Source of the DNA: Pseudisothecium myosuroides
Taxonomy: Eukaryota > Streptophyta > Bryopsida > Hypnales > Lembophyllaceae
Direction of reading: 5' to 3'
Assembly (NCBI GenBank): GCA_951799445.1
Contig: OX637291.1
Span: 1,552,501 to 1,616,500 of the forward strand
DNA: 64,000 nt
Shown here: positions 25,841-39,000 of the stretch, in pieces
Numbering within the stretch: position 1 is the first letter of the stretch
Layout: each line of letters opens with the position of its first letter
Notes under the pieces: generated by a model
The model's input: the letters and a program-made list of their open reading frames with translations, nothing else
Databases searched by the model: none
Told to the model about the DNA's origin: nothing
Made by a program: the position numbers and the translations under genes

Positions 25841-26529
25841 TGCATACGAACCCCTAAACATCAAGATTATTCTCTACAATTTTAAATGCGAGGAAAATTT
25901 CTACAAAGCACTACTTCAAAGAATATTCCGGCTTTAATATACACATTCAAGTTCTGCATTCTGAATTATACATTCCGCCTAATACATTTAAAGTCAACAA
26001 TGCTGTCTCTAATATTTTTCTATACCTTTAGCAAGGAAAAATTTGAAATTTCTTCTACATTCAACTACAAGCAAAATACCATCATTTCTTTATTAAAAAT
26101 TTGTTGGATTGCATTTGAATGGACATTCTTCTGGCATGATGAATTCCTAATATTCTTGTGTTCTTCATATCTATGACCTCATTTCTGCAAGTCCAACTTC
26201 AAACTACATTCAAGGATTCAAGGCTGTCTTGGCTTGGACAGCCACTTGCCCACTTGCCCACTTCGTATACTTGTACATTTGTAATTCTAGCGAAATTAGA
26301 TAAATATGTATTCTAATAACACCAACTCTAACGAACACATATGGAAACAAAGTGATAACAAAAGTATTTCCACAAATGAAGTTCACTATCATCGAAGCAA
26401 AATGAAAAAAGACTAAAAGTTTGAATCTATTATCATTCAGGACCTGAACGTTGAAGACCTTATGGATTAAAGGACCTACTGCGAACAAAATTCATGACAA
26501 TAAAATTTTTCTATTCAAAGATTATATAA
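25841..26529. other. AT-rich spacer, no gene seen
   Basis: About 690 bp between family A and family B copies. Open frames up to 96 residues on either strand are AT-driven and show no motif. Confidence 0.4.
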
Positions 26530-27005
26530 TCATGATTCATGAAGGTGTTTTAAGTGCAAAAATGACTTCAAAAGTTGAAGTCTTCCGAGCCTCTTTTCCC
26601 TTTCCAAATCTATGAAGTTAGTAAGCAAAAACATTAAGGTTTAGGGGTTTATCACATGCACAATCTCAATCAGTTCACGGCTTCTTAAATTGTACTCTAC
26701 ATTTCTCTAAATGAATTTTTAATGTGCTTTTGCTTCCAACGTCTACTGTTTCGAGCGCTCATTTTGAAGAACATTGAATAATAAGGAAAATCAAGATTGA
26801 AACTGGTACCCTTGTACAAAATCATTTATAGCAAAATCATAGTCGATCATTCCAAAATGGGTTTTTTGGCCATAAAATTAGACTTCATACGGTATTTCTT
26901 TGGCATGTTCATTGTTAATTAGAGCGACTTTGTTATTTTTTTTAAAAATTCAAAGTTTTGTCCCCACCCAAATTTGAAGCCAAGGGCATTTACGGTTCTA
27001 TGAAT
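26530..27005 (+). repeat. Dispersed repeat family B, diverged copy
   Basis: Shares with 4,170-4,810 the ordered words CACATGCACAATCTCAATCA, AAAATCAAGATTGAAAC and CAAGGGCATTTACGG. Orientation is the same as copy 1. Lies downstream of the RING gene's 3' end. Confidence 0.6.
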
Positions 27006-27341
27006 TAGAGTCGCAAAAAATGAATGAACTTCTCCGTTCCATATGCAAGGAATAATAGACATTGACAAATCATAAACACAACATTATTTTGCAATGTAAT
27101 CACGCAGAACATATATTTTACAAAATTGTCTGAAGGTGCATTCAAAAGTACCATAAAGTCATAGCAAAATCAAAACATATTTGTATTGCATATATATTTG
27201 CATTTTATAAGCAGCTCATAACATACCAAGAGTACTATGAAATATTGAAAGTCAATCCTCAATTCCTCATGACATCCAAACGACACTCTCTAGTCCATAT
27301 ACTTCTACTTTAAAAAACCCAAAGTCCAACTACATCATTCT

Positions 27342-28257
27342 TCAGCACCTGCCACTACCTTCTCCCGAAACAGGAGATGTCCCTTCTCCAGCCAAGAGTC
27401 TTCTAGCAGCTTGTCGAGTTTGGCGTTGTTGACTTACTCGAACAATGCGCCCTCCGGATTGCACTTCTTCGTCAACCTTGGAAAACAACCGCTTTGATTC
27501 CGGAGAGTGGTCATCTGCATCTTCAACCCTACGTTTCCTCTTCCTCGCGGGAGTCAAATCTACTTCGCCGGCGCTCAGAGTTCTCAAAGCAACATCCACT
27601 CGATCTACCATTGCGTTCACTGCCACATCATCGTCTTCGGATTGCAAATTGTTCGGTCGATCTCCTTGCAACAAGAATGCCCTCCATTGAATTATAATGT
27701 CGGACATCCTCCTGTCGAATGCCCCTGCCACATCTACTAATGCATGCTCTGTACTTGTTGCTGCATCTACTTGGACAAGAGCGCGAACTTTTGCAGCCTC
27801 TTCCAACTTGGACAAGAAGAAAGCCCTGCCAATCAAAGTGTGGTTATACGCGCCGTACTGCTCCTTAAACTCTTTCGGACCCTCCACCTCCACCCAATTG
27901 CCATCTGGCCCTTTTTTCACCTCCTTTTCAGGAAATCGGAAGAATTTCTGGTGCTGCAAGCTCCAATGCCCCCCCATGTTGCGACAAAATAATTCACAAC
28001 CCTCTTCATTTTCAATAACTCGTGCTCGCAACTCCACCTCTCTGTTCATAGTCATCCACATGAGATCATCTACCGGTTCTTGGGACTCCTCGTAAAGTCC
28101 ATGCTTTCGCTCATTTGCATCCCATGTCAGAGGTTTTCCCCAATGCAAGTAATTCGAAAACTTGTATGGTCCTTGGTCCAATGGAAGGTTCCAACGATTG
28201 TATTCGTGGCCAGGGGGCATCACTTCCAAAATCCCAAGCATTTCATAGAACCTAGGA
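27342..28257 (-). pseudogene. RING-finger cargo gene, 3' portion (separated by the CACTA insertion)
   Basis: About 304 residues follow the RING finger and are read on the minus strand from the CACTA end to a stop at 27,342. If CACTA and one GGA duplication are removed, the frame from 42,011 runs on without shift into this part (LSP, then RFYEMLGILEVMPPGHEYNRW). The stretch contains Trp/Tyr-rich blocks (WNLPLDQGPYKFSNYLHWGKPL) and ends with a basic KRKRR motif and a Ser/Gly-rich tail. No known domain was recognised. The uninterrupted frame suggests that the insertion is recent. Confidence 0.8.
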
Positions 28258-29040
28258 CACTACAAGAAAATGGGGGTATATGTGACTGCGGGGTCACGTG
28301 ACTGCAGCCCTGCAGTCGTGGGCGCGACTGTCCCTCTCTAATTGCACGAGCTGAAATGCGGTTTACAAGTACAGTCACGCTGGAGTCGCGGACACAACTG
28401 GGGGATGAAGAATAGAAAGAAAAGCAGGCTTCCTGCGCATGTTTTCTTTCCCGGTTCATTTCTTTTACTGCAAGAAGCTTAAAGTCACATTTCGGGACTC
28501 AGGACGACTAAAACATAACTGGTTCGTGACTGGAGATGCTCTGTTGTCCACGTCACATGGTCTTTGATGCTGCCTACGTGGATTACGGGAGCTGATGTGA
28601 CCCCTGCCGGCTCGTCAGTTGTTACGGAGTCACGGTGAGTCGCCATATGCCACTTCAGGGCGTTGGGAGACGACTAGAACTTCAGTTTACAGGAACTTGA
28701 ACGCGACTTGCACGGAATTTCTGTACACACGGGGTTTTTGAAGTACTCATTTTGTAGAGGGACTTCGAGCAGAGCAGGGAAAATGCAGATATGCAACACT
28801 GGTGACTTTGGCAACGATGTGAATACCGTAAATGGGGAACATATAGGGGGACAGAGATTGCAAAGACGCGGGGAAACAAGCCCTTCACTTTTCAGTTAGT
28901 GCATGAACATGAAAGGACTCACGCATCGTGTTCAATCACATGCTACACCTGGCTAGGGAGTGGCCACAATGCGACTCTGCTGCGACTGGGCCGTGACTGA
29001 TTGCAGACTACCACGGACTGTGACACGACTGCAGGGCTAC
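28258..29040. repeat. CACTA left subterminal repeat region
   Basis: Repeated short words such as GTGACTGC, AGTCGCG, CGTCACA and CACGACTG occur in both orientations. The same words recur near the right end (about 41,000-42,000). In En/Spm the TNPA protein binds such subterminal motifs. Confidence 0.65.
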
Positions 29041-29046
29041 TGACCA

Positions 29047-32000
29047 CTAGTACCATGAGTGCGCCAACAAATTGTCTTCCTCAGACAATTCAATGGCCCC
29101 TAAAAGATTCGCCGCCTCTGGGGGGAATGGCATCGTGTGCGGAGCAGTCAGTCCGGCACTCTCCGACGAGGTGGTGATGAAGGCGTCTGTCTTGTCCACG
29201 ACCTCCCGGCAAGCTCTTGCTTCTTTTCGTAAGACAACTTTCCATCCAGGTCTGCCGGCAACATCTGAGAAAAAGACTTGTGTGGCCTGGCTGGGAAAGA
29301 TGAAGGGATCTGCCATACGAGGTAAAGTATGGCGAGTGTTCACAAGTAGGAAACTAGCATCATCCCGCACATAAGTTGCATTCCCTCAATTGTCTTGGTC
29401 CTTCACCCAATCACAGCGCAGTAGAATTATTTCTGTACCGAGACCTCCGTAATCCAGCACCAAAATGTCTTTTAGCACCCCGACATAGTTCACGGGTAAG
29501 TCCACAGCTCCCTCCGAAGCCTATTCAAATACCGAAGCCACGCCGCTGTTGTAGCTTCGCAATGCGGATGTGGTTGCGTCGTCCACGCGGAAGTGGTTTC
29601 CGAAAGCGGTGATCCGGGAATACCTCGTGGCCCTCTGTGACGGCCTTGTGCTTAGCAACAAGCGATCCCGGTCCTCAGGCGAGCACATATCCAAATCAGA
29701 ATTGCGCACGGCGCTCCGTACCCACTCTGCTAGCGCTGGGGTGGATGGATTTGACCTCTGTTCAGCCCTCCATTTCCTGCGCGTGGAAACGGTGCACTTC
29801 ATTAAAAAACATCGTGCACACAGTTGACACGTCTGACCAGAATGCATAGACGCTGAGGGGATTTGACAAATGCACCAATGTTCGCGCCGCGACAGTATCA
29901 CCACTTCTACTCGACTGAAAGAAGTTGACAGACAGTCACAGATTGATATAAAGCGCTACTTCCGTACACGCATCGGACTGCAAAACGACTCCAAGACAAC
30001 GAGTCGCAAGTTTGTCCTACAAGCTGCAGGGATTGCGTCCCTCACAGCGCTGGTTTCAATTACAATAAATGGCGTGCAAGCCAGGTCGGTCACAACTACT
30101 TCTGTCATAACTAGAGTACTGTCAGTTCGATTGACATGCGAGGGTGAAGGCAGCACTCATGCATAGAAGTCTCCCATAACGGATGCGTTCGTCAGCACGT
30201 ACTCATGTGCGATGTCGCGCAGCGCAGCGGTCAAAACATACTGCTTCCCTGCACCCTGAAGAACTTCTTCAGCATCCCCATACTCTTCATCTTCATCCCA
30301 CACGCGTCTTTGAGTGTGCTCAAACCTCTGCAAGTGCTCCGTGATGAAGCCAATGCACTCATCCTTCAAGTACCCCTCCGCCATGCACGCCTCGGGCCTC
30401 GCCAAATTCCTGACATGATTCTTCAGCACTTTCATATAGCGTTCCACTGGATACATCCACCTGGCGCTCACTGGCCCGCACAGGTCCAGTTCCTTGGCTA
30501 GATGGTAAGGGAGATGCGTCATAATGTCAAAAAACGATGGAGGGAATTCGATCTCTAGTAACGCCATGCTCTCGGCGACATCAGCTTCGAGGGAGGGAAA
30601 ATCACTCGGATTGTAAACCTTCGTGCATAGGCGTCTGAACACCTTGCACATCCGCATCACAGCCATGCGTGGCCCAGGTTCCATTAGCCCGCGAAGCGCG
30701 AGAGGCAAGACCTGCTGCATCAGCACGTGGTAGTCGTGGGATTTGAGGCCCCCAAAATTCTTTTTCCGTATGCACTTCCCAAGGTCAGATGAATACCTAG
30801 ACGGAGTCTTCAGAGACTCTATGCAATGGGCAAACGTCTCGAATTCCTCTTCGGTCAACAGGTAAGAGGCTCTTGGCTTCAACATCTTTCCGGCCTTCCG
30901 GGGGTGTGGGGTGAGCCACAGGTGTCTCCTCACCTGCCGCCGCTGCAAATCCCTCCTTACCTTGACTGTGTCCTTTTTGCCTGTTATGGTTTTGAGGAAG
31001 TTCTTGGCGAGGTTCATTTCGCAATGCATGACGTCCAGCGTATTCCGAATGAGAAGATCCTGTATGCAATGAATTAAATAAAGAATCAATGCAAGTGACA
31101 GCATACATACGGCGGATAGGGACTACCTCGAGTGCGGTTTAGGGGGACCGGGTCACAACGGAGACCAGTCGCACAATAGTCACAAATGAGTCTCTTAATG
31201 TCACTGCGACTCACTTACGACTTCCTCTCTACTGAAACGCGACTTCATAGTCGTTCTACTGCCGTCAAACTCACAACGCAGATGCGGTTTACTAAGAGAC
31301 AAGGCGCGATGGGAGGCTCACCTTCCAGTACGGCAATTTGAACAAAATGCTCATGCGCTTAACTCCGTGCACTTTGGAGGGGTCACCTGCACCGTTGTCT
31401 CTGTGGTTACCCGCCTTCCAAGCCTCAAACTCTGCCGCATGTGCCAGCTGCTCCTCCACTGTGATGGCCGGTGGTTTAGGTCTTGTTTCCATGGCACCAT
31501 TGAAGTGGTCCTTCATGGAAAATGACCTGAAGGGGTGGTGGTCAGGTAACCAACGGCGTGTCCCTCCGTATGTCTGCTTGCCCAACTCCACGGAATGCTC
31601 AGCGCCCAAGTTCATGCCGCACCACGGACACGCTGCGTAGCCCTGATGGGAGAAGCCCCCCACTGTCCCATAGCCAGGGAAGTCGTGGATTGTCTACAAC
31701 AACATGGCGCGTAACTGGAATGCCTCGCAACCTGGACCCTTTGTAATGTCGTATGCAGGCACTCCCGTCCACAGCTGGAGCAACTCCTCCACAACGGGCT
31801 CAAGGTAAACGTCAAACACCTCCGAGGTCACGGACTCCCTCCCTGGAATTAGAAGTGTTAACAGCACAAAGAATTTTTTTGTGCACAGCCAAGGGGGGAC
31901 ATTGTAATTCAGCAGAAGCACTGGCCACGTGGACCACGACGAACTATTCTGTTTGAACGGGTTCACGCCGTCTGCAGCCAAAGAAAAGTGAGCATTCCGG

Positions 32001-33085
32001 GGATCCAATGCAAAGGTGGGGTCAACATTATCATGGAAGTGCCGCCAAGCCTTCGAATCACAGGGATGACGAACCAGCCCGTCCCCTCCCTCCTGGTTGC
32101 TCCGGTTCTCATGATGCCACACCATGAGCTTCGACAACGTCGGACTCCGAAACATTCACTGCAAACGAGGAATTATTGGGAAGTGACGTAGAACCTTCAC
32201 AGGGAAGGCCTTCCGCTCCTCATCTCGGAATCTCTTCCCACCACACTTAGGGCAACGGAGGGCATCCGCGTGTTCATCACGGAAGAGTACGCAGCCTTGC
32301 TTGCATGCGTGAATGGTGTTGTAGGACAAACGCAGCTTCGCTGTGAGGGACTTCGCAGCATGATAGGTAGTTGGCAAGGTATTGTTTTCAGGTAGCAGAT
32401 GACGGTTGAGGATGCTGAACAATTCGTTTGCACATGTGTTGGTAACACCGTGCACTGTGCATAGATTCATCAGCAGCACTGTGGCGGCTAGTGTGCTGGA
32501 CCGGGCGCCATCGTATAACACATTCATGGACTCCTCCACAGCAGTGACGGTGGGGTGATCGTCAGCCACCCGGACATCCTCAACCGAGGCCGTCGTGACG
32601 GCCACATCACGACACTCCTCGCTTTCAGCATCGTCCCCTGCGTCCATTTCCCTGCACTCTTCGTGGATGGAATCTGCCGTTGCAAAGGCGTCCATGACGG
32701 CCTCCTGAAATCGATCACCTGCAGAGGGTGCCTCCTCCTCGGCACGTGATGCCTGGTGGACCATGCCGCGTACATCCACTGTGGCATCCACTTCACGCGG
32801 AGCCTCTGCGGCAGGTGCCCAGAAGTCGTCCTCCCACTCCTCGTCTGAAGAGTCCCGGTTGCCAGGTCCGGTCCACCTCCGCAGAGTCGGATCCCTGCCG
32901 TTGCGGATGAGGTGGTCCCGTACATTACGAAGCAAGATTTTCTTCCGGCCCTTGCATTTAGTGCAAGGACAATGCAGTCTTGTGGCGCTGTCTCGTGCAG
33001 CTAGTTGCACCTCCCTTGTCCAGAGACGCTCATCTCTGAGCCGCTGCCTCTCACTGGCAGAGAGGGGAAGTCTTGCGGGTATCAT
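29047..33085 (-). pseudogene. CACTA TNP2-type transposase, disabled by in-frame stops
   Basis: Exon 1 (33,085-31,322) starts with ATG, then a transposase-associated zinc motif (CPCTKCKGRKK..RDHLIRNGRDP) and the TNP2 start (TIHACKQGCVLFRDEHADALRC). After a GT-AG intron (31,321-31,060), exon 2 from 31,059 carries RNTLDVMHCEMN, GLKSHDYHVLMQQVLPLALRG, FPPSFFDIMTHL and CGPVSARWMYPVERYMKVLKN (DUF4218 region). A later exon (from somewhere near 29,900-29,800 to 29,047) has the DUF4216 region (YSRITAFGNHFR, YNSGV, ADPFIFPSQATQVFF). In-frame stops interrupt it: TGA 32,156-32,158 between RLQ and MFRSP, TAG 31,694-31,696 before TIHDFPGYG, TAG 29,521-29,523 and TGA 29,386-29,388. Family members have Arg, Trp, Gln or similar there, so each fits one C-to-T or G-to-A change. 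It would cut and paste the CACTA element if intact. Confidence 0.85.
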
Positions 33086-36060
33086 CGACTCCGCCTACGA
33101 TATCAGTAGTTCTCCACGTCTTGTACTCCAAGCACGACACGCGGTTAGGGTGTGCAATTCCCGCTTTGAACATCTTGGTACTGCGCACGGAGACGGGACT
33201 GTCTTGACTTTGTTGTGACTGAAGAGTGACTGAAATGAGTTCCGCTTCAGTGAAGCTTCCTGCCTACGACTCTGACACTACTTCACCCAGTGACTCTGCA
33301 GTATCACAATGTGACTGGGCGGTCGGGCGAGCAAATTTGAGGAATTCCAAACTTCTATTCGTGGACTCATGTGCGGAACACCTACCTCTCAATTACTAGC
33401 GATAGTATTAGGCCTCACTTCAGATTTGAAGATCAATGTGTGAACATGGAATAGCCAGTAGGCCTTCGTTACAAAGGTACGGCGGTATCCTTCCGAAGAG
33501 CCGAGCCATCAGCCGCTGCCAAGCGAGGGAGGAAGGTTCAAACGCATGGCTGGAGGGCGTGGACAAGAAAATACAAGATTAAGCTACACCAATCACACAG
33601 TCCAGGAATACCCCACTCTAGGAAAACACTATGAGACGGGCAGAAGGACATTGCGTTCGAAAAACAGCGGACGGAGACGGTCGGAAGAAAGGCGAGAAGA
33701 TAAAAGTATGGACTTTCAATTGAAACGGATAGTGTGATCTTCTTCCCACAGTTTCAAATACTGTGTGCCAAGTTTGGTTGCCAGTGCTAGTCTTCCGAAA
33801 ACTAAGATGTCTTCTGAAGGGGCTGTATTCAAAAAAACCCAAGAGGTGTTTCTTCTAGCCGACCAATCAAGCATTATGAAATACAAGGTAGGCCCTGTTT
33901 CGCTTTCCATATCGCTGCAAGAATATGAACAGTATAGTCAAGCGGAAACAATGAAAATACACGTATATAATAAATGCCATGGAGTCTCTGAAGTCCATAT
34001 CACTAGAGTCACGGACAACCTATGCCCATACAGTTCAATATAGTAAATGATGGTGCACAGTAGTGGACTACGATACCGACGTACCTAAACCAACATTACA
34101 GAGTGACTTGCATGAAAGTGCGCCATGAAAAAAAATACCCCTCACACGCTTAGACTATGAAGGAGGCGCCTTCGAACAAACAAGTGACTACTGGGAAAAT
34201 ATTGCAAGCAGAACGATGGCACATGGAAGGTGGAACCTTCTTCACGCCGAATCCTGCGCACGAAGGGAAGCTTCTCAGCGTTCAAGGAAAGAAAATCGTA
34301 TTCATGTGACACTCCAGGAGGAATACTGGAAAGCATATGTACCCCAAGAAAATGGAATGCCCTCTTCCATGAGGAAGAGCGGGCCCAAAAAAAAAAAAAC
34401 GCCCTCTTCCATGAGGAAGAATGGCCCAAAAAAAAGAAGGGAATGCCCTCTTCCATGAGGAAGAGGGGGCCAAAAAAAAAAGGGAATGCCTTCTTCCATG
34501 AGGAAGAATGGCCCAAAAAAAAAAGGGAATGCCCTCTTCCATGAGGAAGAGCGGGCCAAAAAAAAAAATGTAATTTCTAGCAAAGGGGGGAGGGTAAGGA
34601 GGGAGGACAGGTTAAAAAAAAAGAGACCCGACTTCAAGCCAAGCAGCTCATCTTCTGCAATATGAGAAGCATGTCTTGACAAGGAATTCCGGTTAACAGG
34701 CACAATCGAAGGTTGGGCACATTCATGAATGGACTGTCATAATCCAGAAGTTGGTAGTAAACACATTCATTTGTTTCCATCGGCATATGGATGACACCAA
34801 AGACAGGTGGCCTGAAGACCACAATGACCTCGAAGTCATTTAGCATTACTCGTAACTTGGACTCAGCTTCTTCTAGTCTTGTCATCACTGAGGGATGACT
34901 ACAAGAAGTCGCATAGAAGTCATTATTCACAACTCGTGACTTAGATGCGAACGTCCACAGCCGGACGTCTATTGTCGACGCTTCTCCGGCCCTGTGCCGT
35001 TCATTGTGCCGTGAAATCCACTGTAATTGAGTTCACAGATATTAATTAAGCTGAATCAAAATAATTAGGCCTACTTCGAAGTATGAAATGAGAAGCCATC
35101 ATTGCCCCTAAATGGACAGCGCTCAAGGGCGATGAGTAGAAGATCGTGGACGTCGAGGTCGTCAAGTCACCCGCTAGTCAGATATAATTACTACAGACCG
35201 TAATTAATGGAGAGCCGCCAAAATGGGCCTCCCTAATCATGAAACACAGCAGCCTTGCTCACATTCTTAAGGGCATTTCAAATACAAACCTGGTAATGAC
35301 TGAGTTCCTCCGGCACTTATCGCTTCTAGCACCTGAGGATCAGAAGACGAGGAGGACCCAGCCGACTCTATCGCCACTGTTTAGCGCCGCAGAGACTGTG
35401 CCGCCAAGACGTTGTGGCCGAATTACGTCGTTGGGTCCCTCCAACAGCGGGGGCTGCCAAGCATAGTCGCCGTTGCATGCAGGAGTAACGGATTTGCGCA
35501 AGAGTCCAATCGATGGAGGGTCCGCCGCAAGAGAAGTCGGAGTACGAATTGGCGCGTGATAGAAACGTCGCGGAGGTTCGGAAGAAGATGCAACCAATGT
35601 TCGATCTCCGCTCAGAGCTGTAAGTACGCGGCCACCCTTCCGTGCGTACAAGTCTCACTGCATGTACACTCTAATTCTATCGACGCTGTAGCAGGTAATT
35701 TGGCATGACGGGGACATTGTCTGGTGAGAAGTTGTTCCCAACACCAAGCCTACAGTGCATTGTTCCACAGAGTGACTTTCATGGTCGAGTCCAGCAGTGT
35801 TACTGTGCATTGGTCCTTGCGCTGTTTCTTCCATGAGTCTATGCGGCGGCGGAATAGGGTTTTACTGCAGGCGTATTAATTTTAGGACCGCCGCCTCCCA
35901 CAGCAGCGCGTCGGCTGTGGTCTCTCTGTCGTCCCGGAGTCATAGTTTATGACTTCTCACAGCGAAGCGACAGGTTACAGTCACGGTAGAGTCACGGTAA
36001 AGTCAGGGGGTAGTTCAACTGCCATTAATTACTGATTGCCTCGAGGAAAGTGAGCCCTAT
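33086..36060. other. CACTA central intergenic region between divergent genes
   Basis: About 3 kb between the TNP2-type start and the TNPA-type 5' end. It holds a palindromic minisatellite (34,355-34,560) and many AGTCAC-type words. A minus-strand open frame at 34,634-34,930 (98 residues, containing VMLNDFEVIVVFRPPVFGVI) could be part of a captured host fragment, but I recognise no family. Promoters of both genes are expected here; none is obvious. Confidence 0.45.
34355..34560. repeat. Minisatellite with palindromic core, about five units
   Basis: Units of about 38-47 bp consist of GAATGCCCTCTTCCATGAGG, AAGAGCGGGCC and an A-run. Each contains the perfect short palindrome CTCTTCC-ATGA-GGAAGAG. 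Arms could form hairpins. Open frames through it are repeat translations, not genes. Confidence 0.85.
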
Positions 36061-39000
36061 TTGAACGTGAAAGCCACGTGGGCCCTATCCTTGCATTGCG
36101 CCCGTAAACCTTCGTCACTCGCCCATGGAGACGTTCCACGGAGATGTTTTTTCTTTCCTTTTCCGCCGCGTGTGACCACTGGCATTGCCTTGATCAGCGT
36201 GTTCAGCGTCACCCTAAACCCTGGCCGTCGATTTCTTACGGGAAGCTTGACCTCGCGACTTGGGCATTGCAGGGACAACCCGCATGCGAAGAAGAAATCC
36301 GCGGACTTGTTAGCTGGAGAGGAGACGGAGCAAGGGCAGGTGAGGCGTTCGTCGCGGGGCCTTCGAGGACGCGGGGGGAGGAAGCAACGGATCTCAGGAG
36401 TGGCGGGAAGACGTGTCCGGTTTGCTGACGAAATGAGCAGCCGCGACGATTCCTCCTCGGAGGCAACGGAGTCCTATGACGAGGCCATCGCCAAAGGTAT
36501 GATGAAATTAGCACTAGCTTGTTCTCATGTGCAGCAGCAGGCCACCTTGGAGGCAGTTGCGGCAAGTAATTTGGCATCACTCCGCCATGAATTCGGGTGC
36601 GGGTTTAGGGTTTAGGGTTTAGGCGTCCGTCTTGTTCCATGCATGATGTAGGGTGTCATTTTATACCTTGTTGGCAATACTGGTCCTTTGAGGTTGCCTC
36701 CATGCATTCGTCTTGTGGGGATCATGTCGCTTGCGCCCGCACGGTGAATGTCTTTTTCTACAGCCGGCTAACGCTGTCAGTGTCTTTTTGTTGTCGGGTG
36801 ATGAAGGGAATGAAGATTTTGACTCCAACGATGAAGACGTGTCGTTAGAGGAGGAGGACCCGGAGCCCGAGCCAAGGCCGAAGAGGCAACGGGGGTCAGG
36901 GATTCTCAAGAAATCTCCTCCTAAGGTACCTGCAACGCGGCCTGCTGTGGTAGTCCCCCGACCCTCGACGAAGGAGCGTGCAGCGGATGCCGGAGGGTAC
37001 CCGCCCAATTTGCAATGGGTGCCTGGCCACTACATGCCCACTTGCACGTCGCAGGCTCCAGCACCGTGGGCGCAGGGATTCTGTGGTCCGTCAGTGCCAG
37101 AGGAAGGCTCCTCCCGCGGGGTCCGACGTGCTTCAGGCTCCCAGTACGACCTCGGGAGGACTGAGCGCATGCAAGGCGGTCCTAAAGCTGCTCGCGTCGA
37201 GGTCCTGGAAAATGGAGACATTGACCAGACGGGGGAGGGTAAAAACGCCTGGGACGAGGCTGTCCGCAATTTTGTTCCTAAAATTCTGGACATGAGCATC
37301 ATCAACTGGAGGAAGCAGAAGCCTCAGGCTGTGCAGCGCCTCAGAGACGCTCTGGACAACGAGTTCCAGTATGTTGGAAATCCACTGAGCATGATTGGAT
37401 ATCGGGCGGCCATCACGCGGTACATGAAGTCGGAGCGGTCCCGACTGAAGTACCGGTTTGATCATGGCAATCACAGTTGCCCAGTTCGGATAGATGAGGA
37501 CCAGTGGGATCGCCTCATGGCGTATTGGGACACGCCTGCGCAACGGCGGAAGGCAGCATTGATGTCTGCTGCCCGGCAATGTGTTGGTACTAGAGGGCAA
37601 AGGGCGAAGAAAGTAAAACCTGCTAAGCAGCCGCAAGTGGTAAGTACTTGGGCCGTCATAGTCTAACCCAGTGTTGTGGCCTCCGTCCCTTTGCAATGCC
37701 TTGTCTTCTCCTGCAAGAGTGAGGGCTTTCTGATCGTCGTAGTCATGACCTTGAGTGTGACTTGTGTTGTGCCTTCCTAACGCAGAGTGAAGGACGCTTG
37801 AGCAGCCCGGGGGTCACTTCCGAAATCCCACTAAGTGCATGTCACGGCGGGTCAGGGACGGTGAGTTCTCATTGTAATGTAGGGTGGGATTATGTTTGCT
37901 TAAACGGAGAAAATACTTGCCGGTGAGTTCTCCTTGTCTTGTTTAGGGTGGGATCATTTGCGTATTCTCGAGGTTAGCGTATGAGATTCCGGTACGGGGG
38001 CTATACCTTTTTGAAAAGAATATGGCGGGATGCTGTGATTTCGGGGTAATGGTGCACAGCAGTCACGCAGTAGAGCAGGAGTAGCACCCAGTTGCCATTG
38101 AGTCACCGTGAAGTTCCGCAGGAGTAACTTTTCAGTCTTGAAACAGTCGAGTGAAAGTCACAGAGAAGTCATGTAGTTACGCACTAGTCATGGCTATCGT
38201 AAACCGTGAAGCCCCAGCAAAGACGGTAGGACGATGAATTCATTGACTTCCAATGCGTGCGTGAATGTGTGTTGGACAACAGAGTGGCGCTGCAGGGGAG
38301 ATCGTGACAGCCTCGACCCTCTCAAGCTGGAAGCAGGACGTGGAATGGAGGTTTGATGCCTTCCAGAAGACAGCCGACAAGCAATCCTCTGCAATCGAGG
38401 ACCTGCGCTCCATGTTCGCGTCCTTCATGAGTTGGTCTGCTACAGCCGACGACGCGAGCCCATCTGCTTCGAAGTCGGCGTTGGAAACGCATGAGCCGTC
38501 GAGTCGACGATCGTCAAAGAATAAGAAGCGACGCCGAAATCAGCTGGCGCACGCAGCGGAGATCACAGCGACCGCAGCGCAACTGACCCTGCCGGAGGAG
38601 GATCTGCCAGCTCTGCCACGTCCACGAAGTGCATCTCCGGAAGCGCCTAGGAAGTGGAAGGTGGCAAGCAGGGGAAAAGACCCCGCGCCAGACGCGCGAT
38701 TGGGGCAGAAATCTTCAACCCCCAGCGAGCCCACTGTCAATGACCCGTACGTGACCCCGTCAAGTCCCGGGGTTCTTGAACAGAGCGTGGCGGATGATGC
38801 GGGAGGCATGGGAGTTTCTGGCGACTTGGCGTCAGCAGCACAGAGCGAGAGATCGCCCGACGTGGCGCATGATGGCGTGTCCTTGGAGGCATCTGGACCC
38901 GCGGAGCCCGAGAAGACTCCGTATGATGAGGAAATGGAGACGCCAGCGGATGTCGTGACAAAACACGGCAATTCCGGAGACGATGCGCCCCAGGGAGGAG

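Noticed and set aside
34142..34703. Frames over the minisatellite with FFFLGPLFLMEEG-type repeats
   Set aside because: Repeat translation of the palindromic A-rich minisatellite.
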